From DASUPK01 sp035265665 (GTDB lineage Bacteria > Actinomycetota > Thermoleophilia > Solirubrobacterales > 70-9): a stretch of 64,000 nucleotides of DNA. The notes under the pieces are model-generated. The model saw only the letters and a list, made by a program, of their open reading frames with translations, made no database searches and was not told where the DNA came from. The stretch is from the NCBI GenBank assembly GCA_035265665.1, contig DATFOK010000035.1, forward strand, positions 1-64,000, read 5' to 3'. This document shows, in pieces, positions 32,291-40,503 of the stretch (the stretch's first letter is position 1; each line of letters opens with the position of its first letter). A program made the translations under genes and the position numbers.

Positions 32291-33160
32291 GTGGCCCGGA
32301 CAGCGACCAAGTCCCATCCCGCACGCAAGAGCCTCTCGGGCTTCATCACCGAGCGCTTCGACGACTTCTCGCGCTCGCAGAAGGACGTCGCCCGCTACAT
32401 CGTCGACCACCTCGACGAGGCGGCCTTTCAGACCGCCGAGGAGCTCGCCCGCCGGGCCAACACCTCGTCGTCGACCGTGGTTCGCTTCTCACAGGCCCTC
32501 GGCTTCGACGGCTACCCCGAGCTGCAGCAGGCTGCCATCGAGGAGTACCGTCACAAGGTGTCAGAGGGAGCGCCAAACGGGAACGGCGGCAGCGGAGCGG
32601 CGGCCCTTTTCAACTTCGATCACTCGGAGTTCGAGGCCTCCCTTGGGGCCGACTACTCGAACATCGAGGAGACGGCACGCAATTTGACGCGCGAGCAGAT
32701 CGAGGCGTCCGTCTCGGCTCTCGCGACCTCCCGGCGGGTGCTGATCGTCGGCGTGGAGCAGATGGCCTTCTTCGCCAGTTATCTCCGCCACCTGCTCAGC
32801 CTGCTCGACGTCCGCGCGGAGATCGTCGCCTCCCCGAGCCAGGACAACATCCAGAAGCTTTCGCGGATGGACGAGGACACCCTGCTGGTGGTGCTGACCG
32901 CCGGCCGGGCCCATCCGCTGGTGCTGCGGGCCCTGAAGCTCGCCAGGCACCGCCGCGCACGGACGATGTCGATCACCGACGCGACCCTCTCTGACGTGGC
33001 GGAGCACTCCGAGCTGATGCTCTACTACTCCTCGAACGGGCCCTCCTACATCCGCTCGAACGCGGCGCTGATGGGGCTGGTCCAGGCCCTCGCCCACGGG
33101 GTCTACTCCCGGGACGAGGCGGCGCACCGGGACCGGATCCGCGCCTTCAAGCTGAAGTAG
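32291..33160 (+). CDS. MurR/RpiR family transcriptional regulator
   Basis: 289 residues. An N-terminal RpiR helix-turn-helix (FSRSQKDVARYIVDHLDEAA, then ANTSSSTVVRFSQALGFDGY) and a C-terminal SIS sugar-phosphate-binding domain (SRRVLIVGVEQMAFFASYLR, EDTLLVVLTAGRAHPLVLRA, TMSITDATLSDVAEHSELML). Such regulators sense phosphosugars. GTG 32291 is the most likely start since no ATG is in frame; GGAGGG lies 13 bases upstream. Target unknown, no sugar gene is adjacent. Confidence 0.88.
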   Translation: MARTATKSHPARKSLSGFITERFDDFSRSQKDVARYIVDHLDEAAFQTAEELARRANTSSSTVVRFSQALGFDGYPELQQAAIEEYRHKVSEGAPNGNGGSGAAALFNFDHSEFEASLGADYSNIEETARNLTREQIEASVSALATSRRVLIVGVEQMAFFASYLRHLLSLLDVRAEIVASPSQDNIQKLSRMDEDTLLVVLTAGRAHPLVLRALKLARHRRARTMSITDATLSDVAEHSELMLYYSSNGPSYIRSNAALMGLVQALAHGVYSRDEAAHRDRIRAFKLK

Positions 33161-33180
33161 GAACTAGGGGCCGCACAAAG

Positions 33181-33214
33181 GCCACAGGCCCGGGGGGCGA
33201 TCCGGACCTGTGGC
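33181..33214 (+). terminator. Hairpin after the RpiR regulator gene
   Basis: GCCACAGGCCCGG pairs with CCGGACCTGTGGC (13 bp, one mismatch) around an eight-base loop, 20 bases after the stop. A second hairpin, GGGGTCC/GGACCCC at 33222-33243, follows. No T-run. Together they likely end the regulator transcript before pdxS. Confidence 0.55.
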
Positions 33215-33396
33215 TGATACCGGGGTCCGGGGGAGTGGACCCCAAGTAGTTACGCCAAATTCTGAGTTGTACTCGCCCCCCGGGGGCCGCCCCCAAGCGG
33301 CGAGTAGATCTAGGTTTCCCCACCCTCCAACGTGTCAAACCCGCGTACTGCGATTCATCGCTCCTGGCATCCGGCGCACGGCTGCCGCCTTCTACT

Positions 33397-34296
33397 ATGG
33401 GGTTCGCTGTGGCGGAGCGCGCGACATTCCGGGTGAAGACGGGTCTCGCCGAGATGCTCAAGGGCGGGGTGATCATGGACGTCACCACGGCCGATCAGGC
33501 GAAGATCGCCGAGGACGCCGGCGCCTGCGCGGTGATGGCCCTCGAGCGCGTCCCCGCGGACATCCGCGCCCAGGGCGGCGTCGCGCGGATGGCGAACCCG
33601 ACCAAGATCAGGGAGATCCAGGAGGCAGTGACCATTCCTGTGATGGCGAAGGCCCGGATCGGGCACTTCGCCGAGGCCCAGGTCCTCCAGTCCCTGGAGG
33701 TCGACTACATCGACGAGTCCGAGGTGCTGACGCCCGCGGACGAGTCCAACCACATCGACAAGTTCGCCTTCGATGTGCCGTTCGTCTGCGGGGCGACCAA
33801 CCTCGGTGAGGCGCTCCGCCGGATCGGCGAGGGCGCGGCGATGATCCGCTCCAAGGGCGAGGCGGGCACGGGGAACATCATCGAGGCGGTCCGTCACATG
33901 CGCGAGATCACCGACGGGATCAAGCGGCTGGCCTCACTGCGCGGCGAGCAGCTCGCGGGGGCTGCGAAGGAGCATCGGGCATCTCTCGACGTCGTCCAGG
34001 ACGTTGCCGAGCGCGGCTCGCTCCCGGTGCCGCTCTTCTGCGCCGGCGGGATCGCGACTCCGGCGGACGCCGCCCTGATGATGCAGCTCGGGGCCGAGGG
34101 GAACTTCGTCGGCTCGGGGATCTTCAAGAGCGAGGATCCCGCCCGGCGGGCGAGGGCGATCGTCGATGCCACGACTCACTTCAACGATCCCGAGCGCGTG
34201 GCGCAGGCCTCGATGGAGTTGGGTGAAGCGATGCCCGGGCTCGAGATCGAGGCGCTGGCGGCCGACGGCGGCCTGCTGCAGGGCCGCGGCTCTTGA
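33397..34296 (+). CDS. pdxS: Pyridoxal 5'-phosphate synthase lyase subunit PdxS
   Basis: 299 residues, the normal PdxS/SNZ length. Conserved blocks: TGLAEMLKGGVIMDVTTADQ, ALERVPADIRAQGGVARMAN, PVMAKARIGHFAEAQVLQ with the catalytic lysine, DYIDESEVLTPADESNHIDK, MIRSKGEAGTGNIIEAVRHM and GNFVGSGIFKSEDP. It condenses ribose 5-phosphate, glyceraldehyde 3-phosphate and ammonia to PLP, the ammonia coming from PdxT. It overlaps pdxT. Confidence 0.96.
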   Translation: MGFAVAERATFRVKTGLAEMLKGGVIMDVTTADQAKIAEDAGACAVMALERVPADIRAQGGVARMANPTKIREIQEAVTIPVMAKARIGHFAEAQVLQSLEVDYIDESEVLTPADESNHIDKFAFDVPFVCGATNLGEALRRIGEGAAMIRSKGEAGTGNIIEAVRHMREITDGIKRLASLRGEQLAGAAKEHRASLDVVQDVAERGSLPVPLFCAGGIATPADAALMMQLGAEGNFVGSGIFKSEDPARRARAIVDATTHFNDPERVAQASMELGEAMPGLEIEALAADGGLLQGRGS

Positions 34297-34877
34297 GCAA
34301 TCTTCGGATCGGTGTCCTGGCGATCCAGGGCGACTTCGAGGCCCATCGCCGGATGCTTGCGTCGCTCGGTGCGGAGGCGAGCGAGGTTCGCGCACCCGCC
34401 GCGCTCGAGGACCTAGACGGCCTGGTCATCCCTGGTGGCGAGTCAACCACGATCTCGATGGGTATGGAGCGCGATGGCCTTGATGAGGCGATCAGCGTCA
34501 GCCACGGCACCGGCCTGCCAATCCTGGGCAGCTGCGCCGGGATGATCGTCTGCGACCGCGCTCACCTCGGCCTGGCGGACTATCTCTGCCGCCGCAACGC
34601 CTTCGGCCGCCAGCTGCAGAGCTTCGAGGAGGATCTGGTGATCCAGGGCCTCGGGGATGAGCCACTGCGGGCCGTCTTCATCCGCGCGCCCTGGGTGGAG
34701 GAGGCCGGATCCGAGGTCGAGGTTCTGGCCGAGGTATGGGGCCATCCCGTCGCGGTGCGGGACCGCAATGTCCTCGCCGTCGCCTTCCACGCGGAGCTCA
34801 CCGATGACAGCCGACTGCACGCGGCCTTCATGGCGATGTGCACCTCGGCCAGGTCGGGCGAGCGAGCGCATCGCTAG
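34293..34877 (+). CDS. pdxT: Pyridoxal 5'-phosphate synthase glutaminase subunit PdxT
   Basis: 194 residues of class I glutaminase: GVLAIQGDFEAHRRML, LVIPGGESTTISMGM, the nucleophile elbow LGSCAGMIVC, RNAFGRQLQSFEEDL, and AFHAELTDD holding the His-Glu pair. The usual FHPEL proline is alanine here, and GTCAG is GSCAG, both mild changes. TTG 34293 overlaps the pdxS stop (TTGA). Supplies ammonia to PdxS. Confidence 0.94.
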   Translation: MSNLRIGVLAIQGDFEAHRRMLASLGAEASEVRAPAALEDLDGLVIPGGESTTISMGMERDGLDEAISVSHGTGLPILGSCAGMIVCDRAHLGLADYLCRRNAFGRQLQSFEEDLVIQGLGDEPLRAVFIRAPWVEEAGSEVEVLAEVWGHPVAVRDRNVLAVAFHAELTDDSRLHAAFMAMCTSARSGERAHR

Positions 34878-34889
34878 GTTTCGGAGCCC

Positions 34890-35993
34890 ATGAGGGATCC
34901 CAGGGTAACGGCGCTGGCCCAGATCCTCGTCCGCCACTCGACGGGCGTGAAGGAGGGCGACGTCTGCACGATCGAGGGTGAGTCGGCGGCCGAGCCGCTG
35001 CTTCAAGCCGTCTATGAGGAGGTGCTCCGTGCGGGCGGCAACCCGATCGTCAACATGGCGCTCGAGGGGCAGTCGGCGGCCTACTTCGAGCACGCCTCCG
35101 AGTCCCAGCTCGAGTGGATCTCGCCGGTCGCCGAGTGGGCGGTGGAGAACGCCGACGTGCGGATCGCGGTGATGGCGAGCCAGAACACGCGCGCTCTCTC
35201 CCAGGTCCCGCCGGACCGGCAGGCGAAGCGCCAGGCGGCGACCCAGCGGTTGATGAAGCGGGCGATGGAGCGCAGCGCCGAGGGCACCTACCGGTGGGCC
35301 CTCACCCTGTTTCCGACCCACGCCTATGCCTCGGAGGCCGGAATGAACCTGTCCGCCTACGAGGACTTCTATTACGGCGCCTGCTTGGCGACCGACGACG
35401 ATCCGGTGGACGCCTGGGCGCGCACCTCCGAGGAGACCAAGCGGCTCGCCGATTGGATCCAGGGCCGCTCCGAGGTGCATGTCACCGGCGACGGGACGGA
35501 CCTGCGACTGGGAATCGCAGACCGCACGTTCATCGCCGCCGATGGCACGCACAACATGCCCGACGGCGAGTTCTTCACCGGCCCGATCGAGGATTCAGCT
35601 GAGGGTGAGATCAGCTTCCACCTGCCCGCGAGCTACGCGGGTCGCGAGGTATCGGGAGTGCGCTTTCGGTTCGAGGGCGGCAGGGTCGTCGACGCGAGCG
35701 CGGAAAAGGGCGAGGAGTTCCTGATCGAAATGCTCGATACCGACGACGGGGCGCGCCGACTCGGTGAGCTCGGCATCGGCACCAACTACGGAATCACCGA
35801 CGGCACCGGGGAGATCCTGCTCGACGAGAAGATCGGCGGCACCGTTCACCTTGCCGTCGGCCGCTCATATCCGGAGACCGGCGGAGTCAACGAGTCGGCG
35901 ATCCACTGGGACATGATCTGCGACCTGCGCAAGGGGGGCCAGATCGAGGTCGACGGCGAGGCGCTCCAGCGCGACGGCCAGTTCGTGGTCTAG
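34890..35993 (+). CDS. Aminopeptidase, M29 family
   Basis: 367 residues of the thermophilic-type M29 aminopeptidase family. The metal-binding C-terminal half is clear: HNMPDGEFFTGPIEDSAEGE, LGELGIGTNYGITDGTGEIL, GGTVHLAVGRSYPETGGVNE and SAIHWDMICDL. These are cytoplasmic dimeric enzymes using two metal ions to remove N-terminal residues. Starts 12 bases after pdxT, possibly the same transcript. Confidence 0.92.
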   Translation: MRDPRVTALAQILVRHSTGVKEGDVCTIEGESAAEPLLQAVYEEVLRAGGNPIVNMALEGQSAAYFEHASESQLEWISPVAEWAVENADVRIAVMASQNTRALSQVPPDRQAKRQAATQRLMKRAMERSAEGTYRWALTLFPTHAYASEAGMNLSAYEDFYYGACLATDDDPVDAWARTSEETKRLADWIQGRSEVHVTGDGTDLRLGIADRTFIAADGTHNMPDGEFFTGPIEDSAEGEISFHLPASYAGREVSGVRFRFEGGRVVDASAEKGEEFLIEMLDTDDGARRLGELGIGTNYGITDGTGEILLDEKIGGTVHLAVGRSYPETGGVNESAIHWDMICDLRKGGQIEVDGEALQRDGQFVV

Positions 35994-36112
35994 GGCCGCA
36001 ACCCGGCGGCACCAGGCGGGTTAGAGCGGGCACAAACCGGTAGGCGCTCGGCTGGGGAGAACGAGCCCTCCACGGATGGGTCCCCTGGGATCCGCACAGA
36101 GGAGGGACAAAG

Positions 36113-36736
36113 ATGAACGCAAGCAAGCTGGGTCGGGTGGCGCTGATGGCCACGGCGGCTCTGCTCGTGGGGTTGCTCGTGGCCGTCCCGGCGGCGCAGG
36201 CCAGAAAGAAGACCGTGACCAAGACCTTCTCATTCGGGGTCGGCGCACCAACGGGTGGGTTCGCAATTCCCATCCCCGACGGGGCCGGTCAGGCCACGCA
36301 GCTGGCTCGCTCCAAGATCAACGTGAAGGGACTCAACCCGCGAGGGAAGATCAAGCACGTGAGCGTCGGCGTTCGGGCGCAGCATCCCTTCGCCAAGGAC
36401 CTCGAGTTCTATCTCGCCAGCCCCCGTGGTGTCATCAACCTCGCGCATGACGTGGGTGGCGAGGGCAACAACTACGGCGCCGGACCGGCGAGCTGCGCGG
36501 GGACGTTCACGATCTTCGACAGCAACACGCCGACCCGGATCGACACGCCCGGGGTGCAGGCTCCGTTTGCGGGATTCTTCGCCCCGATCGAGTCTCTCGG
36601 CCTGCTCAACGGACTCGGCGACAAGAAGGCGACGAACGCCGCCTGGACGCTGCTGGTCGAAGACGACGACAACGCCCATCCGGCCGGCTTCCTCGCCTGC
36701 TGGTTCCTGCAGATCAAGACGACCAACCCGAAGTGA
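36113..36736 (+). CDS. Secreted P-domain-like (proprotein convertase type) jelly-roll protein
   Basis: 207 residues: signal peptide (ALMATAALLVGLLVAVPAAQ-A) then a single beta-sandwich domain resembling the convertase P domain: IKHVSVGVRAQHPFAKDLEF, YLASPRGVINLAHDVGGEGN, CAGTFTIFDSNTP, APFAGFFAPIESLGLLNGLG and NAAWTLLVEDDDNAHPAGFL. No protease domain is attached, so binding or structural function is more likely than catalysis. GGAGGG upstream of ATG. Followed at once by a terminator. Confidence 0.82.
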   Translation: MNASKLGRVALMATAALLVGLLVAVPAAQARKKTVTKTFSFGVGAPTGGFAIPIPDGAGQATQLARSKINVKGLNPRGKIKHVSVGVRAQHPFAKDLEFYLASPRGVINLAHDVGGEGNNYGAGPASCAGTFTIFDSNTPTRIDTPGVQAPFAGFFAPIESLGLLNGLGDKKATNAAWTLLVEDDDNAHPAGFLACWFLQIKTTNPK

Positions 36737-36738
36737 TC

Positions 36739-36767
36739 CGGCGGCGGTTTTTGTGGCCGCCGTTTAT
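36739..36767 (+). terminator. Intrinsic terminator after the P-domain gene
   Basis: CGGCGGC (36739-36745) pairs with GCCGCCG (36756-36762) and is followed by TTTAT. It begins three bases after the stop. A second hairpin GGCGCC/GGCGCC with a TCGTTTCGTTT tail follows at 36792-36807, before yebC. Confidence 0.72.
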
Positions 36768-36844
36768 GCCGGGCAGGGAGCGAAGGAACGGGGCGCCTCC
36801 GGGCGCCTCGTTTCGTTTCGGGATGGGCTCCTAGAATCGACGCG

Positions 36845-37600
36845 ATGTCCGGTCACTCCAAGTGGTCCTCGATCAAGCACAAGAAGGGGGCCGCCGACGC
36901 CAAGCGCGGCAAGCTCTTCACCAAGCTCGCCCGTGCGATCACGGTCGCCGCGCGTGACGGGGGCGGCAGCCCGGACGCCAATCCGGCTCTCGCCCTGGCC
37001 GTGCAGAAGGCTCGCGACGCCTCGATGCCCAAGGACAACATCCAGCGGGCGATTGACCGCGGGACCGGGGCCGGCGGCGACGCGCAGGCCATCGAGAGCG
37101 TGACCTATGAGGGGTACGGCCCGGGCGGCGCGGCGATCATGGCCGAGGCGCTGACCGACAATCGCAACCGGACCGGTGCCGAGGTCCGGCACGCGTTCGA
37201 GAGACACGGCGGCAGCCTCGGGGAGCCCGGGTCGGTCGCATGGCAGTTCGAGAACCGCGGGGTCATCCTGATCGACGGCGAGCGCTACACCGAGGACGAT
37301 CTGATGCCGGCGATCGACGCCGGAGCCCAGGACGTCACCGAGGACGGCGACCTGCTCAAGATCACCACCGCGGCTTCGGACCTGGCAGCCGTCCGCTCCA
37401 CCCTCGAGGAAGCGGGCGTCGAGGTCCAGTCCGCCGAGCCCTCCATGGAGCCGAAGGCCACTGTAGTGGTGGGGGAGAGCGACGCGCCAGCGCTGCTGCG
37501 CCTCATGGACGCGCTCGAGGAACACGACGACGTGGACTCGGTGCAGGCCAACTTCGACGTCCCCGAGGAGATCCTCGAGAAGGCCGCGGCGGCCTCCTGA
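36845..37600 (+). CDS. YebC/PmpR family DNA-binding or translation-related regulator
   Basis: 251 residues, standard YebC length. MSGHSKWSSIKHKKGAADAK and RGKLFTKLARAITVAARDGG open the protein; MPKDNIQRAIDRGTG and YEGYGPGGAAIMAEALTDNR, NRTGAEVRHAFERHGGSLGE follow. Members act as transcriptional regulators or, per newer work, relieve ribosome stalling at prolines. It sits directly upstream of ruvC, the usual yebC-ruvCAB order. Confidence 0.95.
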   Translation: MSGHSKWSSIKHKKGAADAKRGKLFTKLARAITVAARDGGGSPDANPALALAVQKARDASMPKDNIQRAIDRGTGAGGDAQAIESVTYEGYGPGGAAIMAEALTDNRNRTGAEVRHAFERHGGSLGEPGSVAWQFENRGVILIDGERYTEDDLMPAIDAGAQDVTEDGDLLKITTAASDLAAVRSTLEEAGVEVQSAEPSMEPKATVVVGESDAPALLRLMDALEEHDDVDSVQANFDVPEEILEKAAAAS

Positions 37601-37648
37601 TCGGGGGGACGTAAAGGACATCCGCCCCCGATCGCAGAATCAAGGGGC

Positions 37649-38197
37649 GTGATCGTCATCGGCATCGATCCGGGGATCGCGAACACCGGGTTCGGTGTGG
37701 TTCGCATGGTCGGTGAGCGGATGGTGGCTCTCGATGGCGGGGTGATCGAGACCGCCGGCGATGAGCGGATCGAACAGCGCCTGGGGAGGCTGCATGAGTC
37801 CCTCGCTGAGCTGATCCGCTGGCACGAGCCGAAGGCGATGGCGCTTGAGGACCTTTTCTTCGGCAAGAACGTCTCCTCGGCGCTCTGCGTGGGGGAAGCC
37901 CGCGGCGTCGCCTTGCTGGCCGCGGCCGGCAATGCGGTGCCCTGCTTCGACTACACGCCGCAGGAAGTGAAGAAGTCGGTCTGCGGCTCGGGCTCGGCGG
38001 ACAAGGCCCAGGTGCAGCGCATGGTCGCGAACCTGCTCGGCCTGCCTGAGCCTCCGGCTCCCGACCACGCCGCCGATGCCTTCGCCGTGGCTATCTGCCA
38101 CGCGGGTACCGCCGCCGCCCGCCACGCGGAGCACTTCGGGCGCAGGAGAGCGGCGGGCGCTCCATCGGTGGCGGCGCGCCAGCAGCTGGCTGGTTAA
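37649..38197 (+). CDS. ruvC: Holliday junction endonuclease RuvC
   Basis: 182 residues from GTG 37649. The acidic catalytic residues are visible: D7 in VIGIDPGIANTG, E67 in ALEDLFFGKN, and D139/D143 in PDHAADAFAVAICH. RuvC resolves Holliday junctions after RuvAB branch migration. It is followed by ruvA after 33 bases. Confidence 0.95.
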   Translation: MIVIGIDPGIANTGFGVVRMVGERMVALDGGVIETAGDERIEQRLGRLHESLAELIRWHEPKAMALEDLFFGKNVSSALCVGEARGVALLAAAGNAVPCFDYTPQEVKKSVCGSGSADKAQVQRMVANLLGLPEPPAPDHAADAFAVAICHAGTAAARHAEHFGRRRAAGAPSVAARQQLAG

Positions 38198-38230
38198 AGG
38201 CATCCGGTCTCGGGCGCAGAATCCACAACC

Positions 38231-38827
38231 ATGATCGCCTCAGTCAGCGGCGAGGTGCTCGTTCGCCGTCCCGACCACGTCGTGATCGACACCGACGGCG
38301 TCGGCTATCGCCTGGCCGTCTCCGCCGAGACGCTCAAGTCGGTCCCGGCGCGCGGCAAGCGCGCCTCGCTGCACTCGCATCTGGTTGTACGCGATGACGC
38401 GCTCAGCCTCTACGGGTTCGCGAGCGAGGAGGAGCGGGACCTCTTCCTGCACCTGATCTCCGTCGGCGGGGTCGGTCCGAAGGTGGCGATGGCGGCGCTC
38501 TCGGGCGGACCGGTGCGCGAACTGCTGCGCGCGATAGCCGCCGGCGACGCCAAGCGGTTCCAGGCCGTTCCCGGGATCGGCAAGCGGACGGCGGAGCGGA
38601 TCATCGTCGAGCTCCGCGAGAAGGTCGCCGGTGAGATCGAGGCCGACGCCGACGCGCCGGGCCCCGCCGGCGAGGAAGACCCGCGGTCGCTTGCCCGCGA
38701 GGGCCTGCTCAACCTTGGCTACTCGCCGCAAGAAGCCGCGAAGCTGCTTTCAGCCGCCGAGGGCGAGAGCCCCGAGGAGATCGTCCAGTCCGCGCTGCGC
38801 AGCGCCGCGGGGGCGAAAGCGGCGTGA
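38231..38827 (+). CDS. ruvA: Holliday junction branch migration protein RuvA
   Basis: 198 residues: N-terminal OB fold (MIASVSGEVLVRRPDHVVID), helix-hairpin-helix pair (LISVGGVGPKVAMAALSG, FQAVPGIGKRTAERIIVELR), an acidic linker and the C-terminal RuvB-binding UBA-like domain (REGLLNLGYSPQEAAKLL). Binds four-way junctions. Overlaps ruvB by four bases (GTGA). Confidence 0.95.
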   Translation: MIASVSGEVLVRRPDHVVIDTDGVGYRLAVSAETLKSVPARGKRASLHSHLVVRDDALSLYGFASEEERDLFLHLISVGGVGPKVAMAALSGGPVRELLRAIAAGDAKRFQAVPGIGKRTAERIIVELREKVAGEIEADADAPGPAGEEDPRSLAREGLLNLGYSPQEAAKLLSAAEGESPEEIVQSALRSAAGAKAA

Positions 38828-39888
38828 CGGTGGAACCTGGCAAGGGGATTCGCACCCCGGGGGTCGATGACGAGGAGATCGTCATTCACGACGCCCGCGC
38901 CCTCGGCGCGGACGATGACTTCGACCGGTCCCTGCGGCCACCGAAGCTCGCGGACTTTGTCAACCAGATCCAGGTCACAGAGCAGCTCGGCATCTTCATT
39001 GAGGCGGCGCGGCGCAGGGAGGAGGCGCTCGACCACGTCCTGCTGGCGGGCCCCCCGGGGCTCGGCAAGACCTCGCTCGCATACATCATCGCTGCCGAGC
39101 TCGAGGTTCCGATGGTCCAGACCGCGGGCCCGGCGCTGGAGCGCAAGGCCGACATCGCCGCCTTCCTGACCGGGCTCGAACCGGGCAGCGTCTTCTTCAT
39201 CGATGAGATCCATCGGCTCGGACGGGCCGTCGAGGAGACGCTTTACCCGGCGATGGAGGATCGCCGCCTACCGGTTGTGCTCGGCCAGGGTGCGGGCGCC
39301 CGCACCGTGACCCTTGACCTGCCGCCGTTCACGCTGATCGGGGCGACCACGAGAACCGGCCTGCTCACTACTCCGCTCCGGGACCGCTTCGGGGTCTCCC
39401 ACCGGCTCGAACACTACGACGCCGCCGACCTTCGTCAGATCGTCCTCCGTTCCGCCGGGATTCTCGGCATCGATGTCGACGAGGACGGGGCGGATGAGAT
39501 CGCCGGCCGCGCCCGCGGCACCCCCCGAGTCGCGAATCGCCTGTTGCGACGGGTCCGGGACTTCGCCGAGGTCAAGGACCGCGGCCGGGTCGACCGCGAG
39601 CTCGCCGCGGATGCGCTCGAGATGCTCGAAGTCGACCGCGCTGGACTCGACCGCCACGATCGCCAGCTACTCGAGCTGATGGCGACCAAGTTCGCCGGTG
39701 GGCCGGTCGGTCTGTCGACGCTCGCGGTCGCGATCGGCGAGGAGGCCGACACGATCGAGGACGTCTTCGAGCCCTACCTCCTCCAGCAGGGCCTGATCAA
39801 GCGAACCCCGCGCGGTCGGGTGCTCACCGAGCGGGCCTATGAGCATCTCGGCTTGCCCGTCCCCGAGGGGACGGCGAGCCTGTTCTAG
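38824..39888 (+). CDS. ruvB: Holliday junction DNA helicase RuvB
   Basis: 354 residues of AAA+ RuvB: LRPPKLADFVNQIQVTEQLG, Walker A LLAGPPGLGKTSLAYIIA, Walker B VFFIDEIHRLGRAVEETLYP, sensor 1 LIGATTRTGLLTTPLRDRFG, arginine-finger region and the winged helix TIEDVFEPYLLQQGLIKRTP. It is the motor of RuvAB. GTG start overlapping the ruvA stop. Confidence 0.96.
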   Translation: MTVEPGKGIRTPGVDDEEIVIHDARALGADDDFDRSLRPPKLADFVNQIQVTEQLGIFIEAARRREEALDHVLLAGPPGLGKTSLAYIIAAELEVPMVQTAGPALERKADIAAFLTGLEPGSVFFIDEIHRLGRAVEETLYPAMEDRRLPVVLGQGAGARTVTLDLPPFTLIGATTRTGLLTTPLRDRFGVSHRLEHYDAADLRQIVLRSAGILGIDVDEDGADEIAGRARGTPRVANRLLRRVRDFAEVKDRGRVDRELAADALEMLEVDRAGLDRHDRQLLELMATKFAGGPVGLSTLAVAIGEEADTIEDVFEPYLLQQGLIKRTPRGRVLTERAYEHLGLPVPEGTASLF

Positions 39889-39940
39889 GCACAAGTCGGC
39901 CGCGAGTAGCCAACGCGTGTTGGCTAGCCTTCGAGCAGGA

Positions 39941-40426
39941 ATGCCGTACTTCATCTGCCCGAACTGCGGGAACCGAGAGCTGAGTGGGGAGCGCACCGCC
40001 GGGTTTTCCACCCGCCCGAGGGGCTGCTCGAAGTGCGGCTTCGGCTTCCTCTTCGAGCTGCTCGACGACTACATGCCCGCGCCCGGCGCCGCCTTCTTCA
40101 CCTGCGACCAGCAGGGGCGGGTGCTCGATGCGGGCAAGGGGGCGTTCGAGCTCACCGGGCTCAAGGATGAGCAGGTGATCGGGCGACCGGTGCAGGAGGT
40201 GCTCGGGTTGCAGTGGATCGACAAGGGGGACGGGGGCGAGGCCGCCGATACGGACCGGGACGGAAGCACCGATCCCATCGAGACGACCTTGGAGTGGGGC
40301 GTACGATCGCTCGGCAAGCGCGTCGCCGTCAACGCCGAGGGGGACCTGCCGACCGAGGCGGTCGCGGACCTCTTCCCGGCCTACGACGAGGACGGCGGCC
40401 TGCTGCTGGTGCTGACTCCTGAATAG
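39941..40426 (+). CDS. Zinc-ribbon and PAS-domain protein
   Basis: 161 residues. An N-terminal zinc ribbon (CPNCGNRE then GCSKCGFGF, residues 6-35) followed by a PAS fold (MPAPGAAFFTCDQQGRVLDA, AFELTGLKDEQVIGRPVQEV) and a final strand LLLVLTPE. No output domain. It occupies the place where yajC is usually found between ruvB and secD. Function unknown; sensing of a small ligand is possible. Confidence 0.8.
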   Translation: MPYFICPNCGNRELSGERTAGFSTRPRGCSKCGFGFLFELLDDYMPAPGAAFFTCDQQGRVLDAGKGAFELTGLKDEQVIGRPVQEVLGLQWIDKGDGGEAADTDRDGSTDPIETTLEWGVRSLGKRVAVNAEGDLPTEAVADLFPAYDEDGGLLLVLTPE

Positions 40427-40503
40427 GTCTGGCCAACCGCTGGCTGTGTTGCAATGAGGGCGGAAACCGCGCCTCAGACCGCTAGCGTGAGCACCTCACA
40501 CCC

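Noticed and set aside
33161..33396. A riboswitch upstream of pdxS
   Set aside because: Two GC-rich hairpins are visible but they fit terminators of the upstream gene; no known aptamer consensus is recognisable.
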